A DNA stretch of 64,000 nt from Litorisediminicola beolgyonensis (lineage in GTDB: Bacteria > Pseudomonadota > Alphaproteobacteria > Rhodobacterales > Rhodobacteraceae), in assembly GCF_042679605.1 (NCBI RefSeq), contig NZ_JBHTMU010000012.1, positions 1-64,000 of the forward strand, written 5' to 3'. The translations under genes and the position numbers were made by a program. The stretch's first letter is position 1; each line of letters opens with the position of its first letter. This document shows, in pieces, positions 8,075-15,012 of the stretch. The notes under the pieces were generated by a model. The model had not been told where the DNA came from. It saw nothing but the letters and a program-made list of their open reading frames with translations, and made no database searches.

Positions 8075-9196
8075 ATGCGCGCCGAGACGGAAAACACCGT
8101 TGAAAAGATCGAAAAATCGCTCGCTCTGCTCGGCCAGCGCCTGAACTGGGAGACCGCCGAGCACCGGCTCGAGGAATTCAACGCCCGGGTCGAGGATCCG
8201 ACGCTCTGGGACGATCCCGCCAACGCGCAGAAACTGATGCGCGACCGGCAAAGCCTTGTCGACGCGATCGAAACCTACCGCTCCATCGAGCGCGATCTGC
8301 GGGACAATGTCGAACTGATCGAACTGGGCGAGATGGAAGAGGATGACGAGGTCGTCTCGGATGCCGAGAAGGCGCTGAAATCCCTCGCCGAGAAAGCCGC
8401 GAAGAAAGAGCTCGAGGCGCTTCTCGACGGCGAGACCGACGGCAATGACAGCTTCCTCGAGATCAAGGCGGGCGCGGGCGGCACCGAGGCCTGCGACTGG
8501 GCGGCGATGCTGGCGCGGATGTATGTCCGCTGGGCCGAGAAGCGCGGCTTCGAGGTCGAACTGCAGGAAGAGCAGGCCGGAGCCGAGGCCGGGATCAAGT
8601 CCGCGACCTACCAGATCAAGGGCCACAACGCCTATGGCTGGCTGAAGTCCGAAAGCGGCACCCACCGGCTCGTGCGGATCTCGCCGTTCGGCAAGGGCAC
8701 GCGCGAGACCTCCTTTGCCGCCGTGGGCGCCTATCCGGTGATCGACGACAATATCGAGATCGAGGTCAACCCCGCCGATATCCGCGTCGATACCTACCGC
8801 TCTTCGGGCGCGGGCGGCCAGCACGTCAACACCACCGACTCGGCGGTGCGGATCACCCACCACCCGACCGGCATCGTGGTCACGAGCTCGGAGAAGTCGC
8901 AGCACCAGAACCGCGACATCGCCATGAAGGCGCTGAAATCGCGGCTCTACCAGATGGAGCTCGACCGCCGGAACGCCGAAGTCAACGCGCTGCACGAAGC
9001 CAAGGGCGATGCCGGCTGGGGCAACCAGATCCGCTCCTACGTGCTGCAGCCCTACCAGATGGTGAAGGACCTGCGCACCAACCACGAGACCGCCGATACG
9101 CAAGGCGTGCTCGATGGCGATCTCGATGGGTTCATGGCGGCGACGCTGGCGCTGAAGGTCGCGGGCAAGAGCCGCGCCGACGCCCAGGCCGACTGA
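8075..9196 (+). CDS. prfB: Peptide chain release factor 2 (RF2)
   Basis: The protein has 373 residues. The stop-codon recognition tripeptide SPF appears in LVRISPFGKGTRE, and the peptidyl-tRNA hydrolysis motif GGQ in SSGAGGQHVNTTDSAVR. The N-terminal helical domain and full length match RF2. RF2 ends translation at UAA and UGA. The gene is read in a single frame from the ATG at 8075 (GAGGA eight bases upstream). There is no in-frame UGA or frameshift site near codon 25, unlike the programmed +1 frameshift of E. coli. It converges on the HTH gene with three bases between the stops. Confidence 0.97.
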   Translation: MRAETENTVEKIEKSLALLGQRLNWETAEHRLEEFNARVEDPTLWDDPANAQKLMRDRQSLVDAIETYRSIERDLRDNVELIELGEMEEDDEVVSDAEKALKSLAEKAAKKELEALLDGETDGNDSFLEIKAGAGGTEACDWAAMLARMYVRWAEKRGFEVELQEEQAGAEAGIKSATYQIKGHNAYGWLKSESGTHRLVRISPFGKGTRETSFAAVGAYPVIDDNIEIEVNPADIRVDTYRSSGAGGQHVNTTDSAVRITHHPTGIVVTSSEKSQHQNRDIAMKALKSRLYQMELDRRNAEVNALHEAKGDAGWGNQIRSYVLQPYQMVKDLRTNHETADTQGVLDGDLDGFMAATLALKVAGKSRADAQAD

Positions 9197-9199
9197 TCC

Positions 9200-10021
9200 T
9201 CAGGCGAAGGGCTCGTTCGGTTTCAGCTGGGTGCGGTGGTAGGCGGGCAGTTCTTCGAGCGCGAAGATGCCCTGCTTTCGGGCAGCCGCGAGGATCTTGC
9301 CGGTGTCGTGTCCCAGATGCTCGTAGACCAGCCGGGTCACGCGCGGGACGAGCGATGTCTCGGCCACGGTGCGGGTGGCATAGCCGACCCAGTGATTGTT
9401 CTCGAAGGACGGCGCGCGGCTGAGAAAGCTGTAGGACGAGGTCAGCGCGTTACGGCGGCTGGCGATGATCGAGATGCCGCCCTCCTGCGCGATGACGAGG
9501 CCGCGATATTCGCGCGTCCGGGGCGCGGTGGGCAGGCCCTGACGGCTGGTGGCCTCCTTGGCCTCGAAACCGCGCAGCATCACCAGGTCGCCGTCGCGAT
9601 GCACGCGCACGAGACCCATCGTGTAGCGGCCGGGATCGAAGAAGCTCACCCGCGAGAACCGGTAGAAGCCAACCGGGAAGAGCATCTCGTTGACGCTGGT
9701 GAACCCGCTGCCGGCGAAATCCTTGAGGAAGGGCAGCGAGAACAGGCTGCCGTCTTCCTCGTCGCCCAGGCTGTGCAGCGGCTCGAGAAGGATGCGCGCG
9801 TCGGTGTCGAAATGCTGGCAGATGCGGTAGAGGATATCGGGCCGCGGAAAGCTCTCCCCGGTCAGGTAGCGATTGAACTGGGTGCGGTTGATTCCGAGGG
9901 CGCGGCACAGCGCCGAGATTGACTCTGCCCGCGCCGACAAGTGCCGGAGATTTTCGCCGAAGACCATGCGGAGTTCGGCGGGATTTGGCGAGGGACTTTT
10001 CACGTCTTGAGTGTATGTCAT
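9200..10021 (-). CDS. XRE-like helix-turn-helix transcriptional regulator with large C-terminal domain
   Basis: From the ATG at 10021 the protein has 273 residues. An in-frame TTG at 10054 would add 11. An HTH near the N-terminus is clear: FGENLRHLSARAESISALCRALGINRTQFNRYLTGESFPRPDILYRIC, where ISALCRALGIN-RTQFNRYLTG is the helix-turn-helix. The remaining 200 residues (GFYRFSRVSF, YRGLVIAQEGGISIIASRRNAL, VGYATRTVAETSLVPRVTRLVYEHLG) have mixed alpha/beta character and no signal peptide. They may sense a ligand, but I do not recognise the domain. Three regularly spaced palindromes lie 77 bp upstream of the start, between this gene and the divergent gene at 10273, which suggests autoregulation or control of that gene. 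Confidence 0.75.
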   Translation of the reverse strand: MTYTQDVKSPSPNPAELRMVFGENLRHLSARAESISALCRALGINRTQFNRYLTGESFPRPDILYRICQHFDTDARILLEPLHSLGDEEDGSLFSLPFLKDFAGSGFTSVNEMLFPVGFYRFSRVSFFDPGRYTMGLVRVHRDGDLVMLRGFEAKEATSRQGLPTAPRTREYRGLVIAQEGGISIIASRRNALTSSYSFLSRAPSFENNHWVGYATRTVAETSLVPRVTRLVYEHLGHDTGKILAAARKQGIFALEELPAYHRTQLKPNEPFA

Positions 10022-10097
10022 CGGACGGTCTGACTGAACATGGTTACTTCGCAAACCTTTTCTTGCGCAGGGCCGAACCCCTCATAACCGCTGAATG

Positions 10098-10159
10098 TGA
10101 CGCTAACTAGCGTCAATGTTGACGCTAACAAGCGTCATACCTGACGCGGATCAACGTCA
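10098..10159. promoter_or_regulatory. Operator array: three 18-bp palindromes at exact 22-bp spacing
   Basis: Three inverted repeats begin at 10098 (TGACGCTAACTAGCGTCA), 10120 (TGACGCTAACAAGCGTCA) and 10142 (TGACGCGGATCAACGTCA). Arms are TGACGCTA/TAGCGTCA in the first, TGACGCT/AGCGTCA in the second, and a weaker TGACG/CGTCA in the third. Each is 18 bp long and each start is 22 bp after the last, about two helical turns, so bound dimers would line up on one DNA face. The array lies in the divergent region between the HTH regulator and the gene at 10273. The HTH protein is the obvious but unproven ligand. Confidence 0.75.
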
Positions 10160-10272
10160 GCTCGGCGGTCTTCCGACACAATTCCGTTCATCGCATCCGC
10201 ATCTCCGACATATCAATTCCTTAACAATTACCGCACCATAAGCCCAACCTTCAGATAGGTGGTTCAGGTAAA

Positions 10273-10602
10273 ATGTCGAAGCGACAGACATACGGTGTGG
10301 TTATCTGGTGGGACAGCGCTAAGGCGCTGGCTGTCATCTGGTGCGAGGATCACGGCGATCTTGCGTATTTCAACGGGCAGCCCGGCGACCTCGAGAGCCA
10401 GACCTTCGAGGCTGGCGATCTGGTGTCCTTCGACGACCGCAGGACCGGGGGTCTCCGTCGCGCGATCAACCCGCGCCGCGTGGTGGCGGGCACGTTCTGC
10501 GACCTGCCTCAGAAGCTCCGCAGCGCGCCGAGCGCGGCCAATGCAAACTCGCAGGACGAGGCCGAGATCATCGAGTTTCGCAGGCAGGCTCCGGCCGCCT
10601 GA
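10273..10602 (+). CDS. Small protein with a degenerate cold-shock-like (OB-fold) domain
   Basis: The protein has 109 residues. It starts MSKRQTYGVVIWWDSAKALA, and AGGTGG lies ten bases upstream of the ATG. Residues 6-72 can be laid on the cold-shock domain. GVVIWWDSAKALAVI matches the G-x-V-K-W-F-N-x-x-K-G-F-G-F-I strand pair, DLAYF matches the V-F-V-H strand, FEAGDLVSFD matches L-x-E-G-Q-x-V-x-F-x, and RRAINPRRVV matches the A-x-N-V-x last strand. The RNP1 aromatics are lost (KALAVI), so ordinary single-strand binding may be altered. The C-terminal 37 residues look disordered. No database homologue was checked, and the fold call is inference. It is divergent from the HTH regulator across the palindrome array. 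Confidence 0.6.
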   Translation: MSKRQTYGVVIWWDSAKALAVIWCEDHGDLAYFNGQPGDLESQTFEAGDLVSFDDRRTGGLRRAINPRRVVAGTFCDLPQKLRSAPSAANANSQDEAEIIEFRRQAPAA

Positions 10603-10914
10603 CCCAAGCGCCCGGGCAGCGGTGCGATCCGTCCGGTGATCCGGGGCGTGCTCGTGGTCTTTTGAAGTCTCCAGCCTTTTCGTGACATGGTTGTCCGTAA
10701 CCATTGGGCTCAGGTCCCGGCTCGCTTGACTGGCCGGACCCGGTTCGCTCGTCGTCTGGGACAGGGGCGAACGCCTCCGGTCTAGCGGCGCGGCTTGCCT
10801 GTTGCCCTTCTTTGTTTCGGACCGGGAAACAGACCGTTCCCGGCACTCCTGAAACCGTCCCGCGCCCTCTCTGCGTGTCTTTGATCGTGAAATTGAACCA
10901 CGATGGAGGGTACA
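10603..10914. other. Intergenic region with two dyads before the repeat-protein gene
   Basis: No ORF here is convincing on either strand. A dyad ATGGTTGTCCGTAACCAT (10687-10704; 6-bp arms) and a second, TGTTTC-N7-GAAACA (10813-10831), could be protein sites. The 8-mer ATGGTTAC on the minus strand of the first dyad also occurs at 10040-10047 beside the HTH gene start. No consensus promoter is obvious, although the sequence before 10915 must supply transcription of the repeat gene unless it is read through from 10273. Confidence 0.35.
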
Positions 10915-11976
10915 GTGTTCAAATCACTCGCAAGCATCACGAAGCTTTTCGCGTCCTCGGAGAAGGAGGGGTCCGAAGTTTCGGAGGAACTGGCGGTAAC
11001 GGAGAAAGCCGACACCGACATGAAGACCGACGCGCCGCGCGAAGAGGCGGGAGACGCCCAATCGTTGAGTATCGACCTGGATACGCTTGTCGATCTCGAC
11101 ATCGACGGTGACGGTCTGCGGCTGGACATTCTCGATGAGGCCTCGGTCGGCGGCGACGAAGGGATCGACGTGGACGAGCTCGTTGATCTCGACATCGACG
11201 AGTACGGTCTGCGGCTGGATGTCATGGACGAGGCCTCGGTCGGCGGCGACGAGGGGATCGACGTGGACGAACTGGTCGATCTTGATATCGACGAGTACGG
11301 GCTTCGGCTGGACGTGCTCGATGAGGCCTCGGTCGGCGGCGACGAGGGGATCGACGTGGATGAGCTGGTCGATCTCGACATCGACGAGGACGGGCTGCGG
11401 CTGGACGTGCTGGAGGAGGCCTCGGTCGGCGGTGACGAGGGCGTCGACGTGGACGAGCTGGTCGATCTCGACATCGACGAGGACGGGCTGCGGCTGGACG
11501 TTCTCGATGAGGCCTCGGTCGGTGGCGACGAGGGGATCGACGTGGACCAGTTGGTCGATCTCGACCTCGACGAGGACGGGCTTCGGCTGGACGTGCTCGA
11601 TGAGGCCTCGGTCGGCGGCGACGAGGGGATCGACGTGGATGAGCTGGTCGATCTTGATATCGACGAGGACGGGCTGCGGCTGGACGTTCTCGACGAGGCC
11701 TCGGTCGGCGGCGACGAGGGCGTCGATATGGACGAACTGGTCGATCTCGATATCGACGAGGATGGGCTGCGGCTGGATGTGCTGGAGGAGGTCTCGGTCG
11801 GCGGCGATGCTGACGGCGGGCAGGCCCTTGCTTCGGATCCGGAGGACGGGATGTCGGAGGGCGAGCGCTTGATGGCGGCTCTGACCGGCGGCTTCGGCGA
11901 CGCGTGCGAACACGATGCGCCCTGTGAGGCCGAGCTCGAGATGGAGGACGATCTGGACCTTTGCCTGTTCGGCTGA
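10915..11976 (+). CDS. Highly acidic tandem-repeat protein (eight 31-residue repeats), unknown function
   Basis: The protein has 353 residues. I chose the GTG at 10915 because GGAGGG (10905-10910) sits four bases before it; the ATG at 10903 lies at the edge of that same ribosome-binding site. The N-terminus (MFKSLASITKLFASSEKEG) is a short amphipathic segment, not a signal peptide. After an acidic linker come eight perfect-length 31-residue repeats, each beginning close to DVDELVDLDIDEDG and continuing with LRLDVL, DEASVGG and DEGI. Each repeat has about 13 Asp/Glu against one Arg. Alternating hydrophobics (LVDLDID, LRLDVL) suggest beta-strands and the DIDxDG turn resembles calcium-binding loops. 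A non-repeat tail of about 50 residues has three Cys and ends LDLCLFG. A strong terminator follows. I do not recognise the family. Confidence 0.85.
   Translation: MFKSLASITKLFASSEKEGSEVSEELAVTEKADTDMKTDAPREEAGDAQSLSIDLDTLVDLDIDGDGLRLDILDEASVGGDEGIDVDELVDLDIDEYGLRLDVMDEASVGGDEGIDVDELVDLDIDEYGLRLDVLDEASVGGDEGIDVDELVDLDIDEDGLRLDVLEEASVGGDEGVDVDELVDLDIDEDGLRLDVLDEASVGGDEGIDVDQLVDLDLDEDGLRLDVLDEASVGGDEGIDVDELVDLDIDEDGLRLDVLDEASVGGDEGVDMDELVDLDIDEDGLRLDVLEEVSVGGDADGGQALASDPEDGMSEGERLMAALTGGFGDACEHDAPCEAELEMEDDLDLCLFG
11074..11817 (+). repeat. Tandem array of eight 93-bp repeats within the acidic protein gene
   Basis: Eight in-frame units of exactly 93 bp encode the 31-residue repeats. Units differ at few positions, and variants are shuffled between units: GAGTACGG appears in units 2 and 3 and GAGGACGG later, while CTTGATATCGAC and CTCGACATCGAC alternate. 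This suggests recent unequal recombination or gene conversion, so copy number may vary between strains. Confidence 0.93.
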
Positions 11977-12033
11977 CCTCAGACCGCTGACCGGCGGCGC
12001 TGCGTTATCGCAGAGCCCGGGACGACAAGCGTA

Positions 12034-12062
12034 GGGCAGGGGCCACGGCCTCTGCCCTTTTT
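12034..12062 (+). terminator. Rho-independent terminator after the repeat-protein gene
   Basis: GGGCAGGGGCC and GGCCTCTGCCC form an 11-bp stem (one G-T pair) around a two-base loop, followed directly by five T. It lies 58 bp after the stop of the repeat-protein gene. Confidence 0.88.
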
Positions 12063-12145
12063 CATCGCGGAAATCGCGACAGCTGCGCTGCGTCAGGATC
12101 GTCCGATCTGTGCCGGTGGCCTGACCGGAGCGGCGCGACTGACGC

Positions 12146-12715
12146 TCAGAGACCGCGGGCCAGGGCCGCGACGCCGGTGCGGGCGATTTCTTCCAGACCG
12201 AGGGGGCGCATCAGGTCGGCGAAGGCGTCGATCTTCTCGGGCGTGCCGGTGATCTGGAACACGAAGCTGTCGAGCGTCGAATCCACCACCTGCGCGCGGA
12301 AGATGTCGGCGAGACGCAGGGCCTCGACCCGCTTGTCGCCCTGACCGGCCACGCGCAGAAGCGCCAGTTCGCGTTCGACCGAGGCGCCCTCGACGGTGAG
12401 GTCATGGACCCCGTGGACCGGCACGATGCGCCCGAGCTGCGCCTTGATCTGTTCGATGATCTGCGGCGTGCCGGTGGTGACGATGGTGATGCGGCTCTGG
12501 TGGCCCTTGTGGTCGATCTCGGCCACGGTGAGGCTGTCGATATTGTAGCCCCGGCCCGAGAAGAGGCCGATGACGCGGGCGAGGACGCCGGGCTCGTTGT
12601 CGACGATCACCGCAAGCGTGTGGGTTTCGAGATGCTCGGAAAAGGTCGGGCGTAGGTTGTAGGCCGAGTGCTTCGTCGAGCCCTTCTTGATCTGTAGCGG
12701 GGACATGGATGTCAT
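12146..12715 (-). CDS. ilvH: Acetolactate synthase small (regulatory) subunit
   Basis: The protein has 189 residues, a normal length for IlvH/IlvN. The ACT domain starts at about residue 29 (HTLAVIVDNEPGVLARVIGLFSGRGYNIDSLTVAEID), with the valine-site pattern NEPGVLARV and the RGYNI loop. A C-terminal ALS_ss domain follows (VDSTLDSFVFQITGTPEKIDAF, LGLEEIARTG). The subunit activates the catalytic subunit and confers feedback inhibition by valine. An internal ATG at 12706 is an alternative start. It lies 69 bp downstream of ilvB, with a GC-rich dyad between, and shares the ilv promoter and attenuator. Confidence 0.95.
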   Translation of the reverse strand: MTSMSPLQIKKGSTKHSAYNLRPTFSEHLETHTLAVIVDNEPGVLARVIGLFSGRGYNIDSLTVAEIDHKGHQSRITIVTTGTPQIIEQIKAQLGRIVPVHGVHDLTVEGASVERELALLRVAGQGDKRVEALRLADIFRAQVVDSTLDSFVFQITGTPEKIDAFADLMRPLGLEEIARTGVAALARGL

Positions 12716-12784
12716 CCTTCTGGTCTTGTCTGGGGAGGGGGCGCCGCAGGGACGCCCCTCAGCGGGCGGCGGATCCGGTCAGGA

Positions 12785-14539
12785 TCACACCAGCACCGCG
12801 CCCTTGCCCTTGATCGCATCCGTCGCGGCCACGTCGCCCAGAAGCATCTTGTTATGCGGCTCGCCCGACGGGATCATCGGGAAGCAGTTCTCGTGTTTCT
12901 CGACGAGGCAGTCGAAGATCACCGGGCCGTCATGGTTGATCATCTCCATGATCGCATCATCGAGATCCGCCGGATCCTGGCAGTGGATGCCCTTGGCCCC
13001 GAAGGCCTCGGCCAGCTTGACGAAATCGGGCAGCGCCTCGGACCAGCTGTGCGAGTAGCGCTCGCCGTGCAGGAGTTGCTGCCACTGGCGCACCATGCCC
13101 AGCCGCTCGTTGTTGAGGATGAACTGCTTGACCGGCAGGCGATACTGCACCGCGGTGCCCATCTCCTGCATGTTCATCAGCCACGAGGCCTCGCCCGCGA
13201 CGTTGATCACCAGCGCCTCGGGATGGGCGACCTGCACGCCGATGGAGGCGGGGAAGCCGTAGCCCATGGTGCCGAGGCCGCCGGAGGTCATCCAGCGGTT
13301 CGGATCCTCGAAGCCCAGGTATTGCGCGGCCCACATCTGGTGCTGGCCGACCTCGGTAGTGATGTAGCGGTCGCGGCCCTTGGTGAGCTTTTCGAGACGC
13401 GCCAGCGCGTCCTGCGGGCGGATCGTCTTCTCCGACGGTTTGAAGGCCAGGCAGTCGACCTTCTTCCAGTCCTGGATCTTCGCCCACCACTGCTGGAGAC
13501 CCTCGCGGTTGACCTTGCGGCCGCGCGATTTCCAGATCTTCAGCACGTCCTCGAGCACATGGGCGACATCGCCGATGATCGGCATGTCGGTGCGGATCAC
13601 CTTGTTGATCGAGGACGGGTCGATGTCGATATGCGCCTTTTTCGAGCGCGGGCTGAACGCGTCGATCCGGCCGGTGATCCGGTCGTCGAAGCGGGCGCCG
13701 ACATTGATCATCAGGTCGCAGCCATGCATCGCGAGATTGGCCTCGTAGAGACCGTGCATCCCGAGCATGCCGAGCCAGTTGCGGCTCGAGGCCGGGTAGG
13801 CGCCGAGACCCATCAGGGTCGAGGTGATCGGGAAGCCGGTCGCTTCCACGAGCTCGCGCAGGAGCTGGCTGGCCGCGGGGCCCGAATTGATCACGCCGCC
13901 GCCGGTGTAGAAGACCGGCCGCTCGGCGGTCTCGATGGCTTCGACGAGACGGGTGATCATCTCCATGTCGCCCTTGACCTGCGGCTGGTAGCGCGAGGTG
14001 TTGGCGCGCGCCTTGGGGCTGTACTCGGCGCTGGCGAACTGGACGTCCTTGGGGATGTCGACGAGCACCGGGCCGGGGCGGCCCGAGGTGGCGACGTGGA
14101 ACGCCTCGTGGATGGTGGCCGAGAGCTTCTCGGTCTCTTTCACGAGCCAGTTATGCTTGGTGCAGGGGCGGGTGATGCCGACGGTATCGGCCTCCTGGAA
14201 GGCGTCCGAGCCGATCATGAAGGTCGGGACCTGGCCGGTCAGCACGACGATCGGGATCGAATCCATCAGCGCATCGGTGAGGCCGGTCACGGCATTGGTC
14301 GCGCCGGGGCCCGAGGTGACCAGGACGACGCCCGGCTTGCCGGTCGCGCGGGCATAGCCCTCGGCGGCGTGGACCGCGGCCTGCTCGTGACGCACGAGGT
14401 AGTGGCGGATGTCGTTCTGCTGGAAGATCTCGTCATAAATCGGGAGCACGGCGCCCCCGGGATAGCCGAACACCGTATCCACACCCTGCTCGCGCAGGGC
14501 CTGAACCACCATCTTCGCTCCGGTCATCGCCTTGGTCAT
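12785..14539 (-). CDS. ilvB: Acetolactate synthase large (catalytic) subunit
   Basis: The protein has 584 residues. It makes acetolactate or acetohydroxybutyrate from pyruvate, the first common step of valine, leucine and isoleucine synthesis, using ThDP, FAD and Mg2+. The N-terminal ThDP pyrimidine-binding domain shows GYPGGAVLPIYDE, with the catalytic Glu in VRHEQAAVHAAEGYARATGKPGV. The central FAD/DHS-like domain has MLGMHG and NVGARFDDRITG. The C-terminal domain has SGGLGTMGYGFPASIG. The usual metal-binding GDG/GDA of the ThDP motif reads GEAS here (Glu near residue 450). The gene is preceded by a leader-peptide attenuator and followed by ilvH. Confidence 0.96.
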   Translation of the reverse strand: MTKAMTGAKMVVQALREQGVDTVFGYPGGAVLPIYDEIFQQNDIRHYLVRHEQAAVHAAEGYARATGKPGVVLVTSGPGATNAVTGLTDALMDSIPIVVLTGQVPTFMIGSDAFQEADTVGITRPCTKHNWLVKETEKLSATIHEAFHVATSGRPGPVLVDIPKDVQFASAEYSPKARANTSRYQPQVKGDMEMITRLVEAIETAERPVFYTGGGVINSGPAASQLLRELVEATGFPITSTLMGLGAYPASSRNWLGMLGMHGLYEANLAMHGCDLMINVGARFDDRITGRIDAFSPRSKKAHIDIDPSSINKVIRTDMPIIGDVAHVLEDVLKIWKSRGRKVNREGLQQWWAKIQDWKKVDCLAFKPSEKTIRPQDALARLEKLTKGRDRYITTEVGQHQMWAAQYLGFEDPNRWMTSGGLGTMGYGFPASIGVQVAHPEALVINVAGEASWLMNMQEMGTAVQYRLPVKQFILNNERLGMVRQWQQLLHGERYSHSWSEALPDFVKLAEAFGAKGIHCQDPADLDDAIMEMINHDGPVIFDCLVEKHENCFPMIPSGEPHNKMLLGDVAATDAIKGKGAVLV

Positions 14540-14584
14540 GTCTGTGCTCCGTCTGCGGCGTGTCGTGCTTGTGCGTTACGCATG

Positions 14585-14612
14585 AAAAAGCCCCCGAGGG
14601 TGTGTCGGGGGC
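14585..14612 (-). terminator. Attenuator terminator of the ilvBH operon
   Basis: On the minus strand, GCCCCCGA pairs with TCGGGGGC around a CACACCC loop, followed by TTTTT. It lies 45 bp before ilvB and after the leader peptide stop, so it can only act as an attenuator. Its 5' arm overlaps by three bases the 3' arm of a competing antiterminator helix. Confidence 0.88.
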
Positions 14613-14656
14613 GCATGGGGTACCAGAAGGGTGTCCGAGTTATCGGCCCATGCGCC
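14610..14656 (-). promoter_or_regulatory. Antiterminator helix of the ilvBH attenuator
   Basis: On the minus strand GGCGCATGGG (14647-14656) pairs perfectly over 10 bp with CCCATGCGCC (14610-14619). The first arm lies inside the last codons of the leader peptide, so a ribosome stalled on the Leu-Val-Leu-Ile-Val codons leaves it free. A ribosome that reaches the stop codon covers it and lets the terminator form. Confidence 0.8.
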
Positions 14657-14690
14657 TTGGTCCTACGATAAGTACGAGGAAGAACGTCAC
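14640..14690 (-). CDS. ilv leader peptide (attenuator)
   Basis: This is a 16-codon ORF, GTG start and TAA stop, translated MTFFLVLIVGPRRMGR. AGGAG (14699-14703) lies eight bases before the GTG. Five consecutive residues, Leu-Val-Leu-Ile-Val, are the products of the pathway that ilvBH feeds. Together with the overlapping antiterminator and terminator helices this is a complete leader-peptide attenuator. The ORF is too short for normal gene calling. The role is inferred from the classic mechanism known for ilv and leu operons of other proteobacteria. Confidence 0.85.
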   Translation of the reverse strand: MTFFLVLIVGPRRMGR

Positions 14691-14720
14691 CTTCGTGGCT
14701 CCTGCTTGCGTGCGCAGACA

Positions 14721-14749
14721 GCCTTAGAGCGCCCGTCTCGGAGCGTCAA
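14721..14749 (-). promoter_or_regulatory. Promoter of the ilv leader-ilvBH operon
   Basis: On the minus strand a -35 TTGACG (14744-14749) and a -10 TAAGGC (14721-14726) are separated by 17 bp, giving a start near 14714 and about 24 nt of leader before the GTG of the leader peptide. Between this promoter and the aldo/keto reductase gene at 15013 I see nothing else of note. Confidence 0.6.
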
Positions 14750-15012
14750 CCGCAAATGGCATGAAAATATTGCGCCCGGAGCGCGTAAACCTTCCCGAAA
14801 GTTGCGAAATCGGCGCGCAATCGGACAGGTTCGGGAAATTGACCCGTCGTCAGGCGCGGAGCCCTGCGACTCGCCCGCGGCGGCCTCTTTCCCGTGCAGG
14901 CGTGCCGGAGTCCCGTGGGCCGGCCCCCCTGCTGCGGGGCGGGCCTTTTCTCCTCCACGTCAATGTCCTAGTCACTGGCGCAACGATCGGCCCCTGTCCC
15001 GAGGATATGTCT

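Noticed and set aside
8075..8200. Programmed frameshift in prfB
   Set aside because: The whole RF2 protein is encoded in one frame from the ATG at 8075; there is no in-frame TGA or CUUUGA-like slip site near the start.
10022..10054. TTG start at 10054 for the HTH regulator
   Set aside because: The purine-rich GAAAAGG is only about one base from the TTG, too close for initiation; ATG at 10021 keeps the whole HTH. The choice is not certain.
11074..11817. Tandem direct repeats considered as a CRISPR array
   Set aside because: Units are contiguous 93-bp coding repeats with no unique spacers and keep one reading frame.
12854..14671. 605-codon plus-strand ORF opposite ilvB, and similar long antisense ORFs opposite bamB, glgP and aglA
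   Set aside because: High GC leaves antisense frames open. Translations are low-complexity, rich in Arg, His and Asp, and lack recognisable domains, while the opposite strand holds well-known genes.
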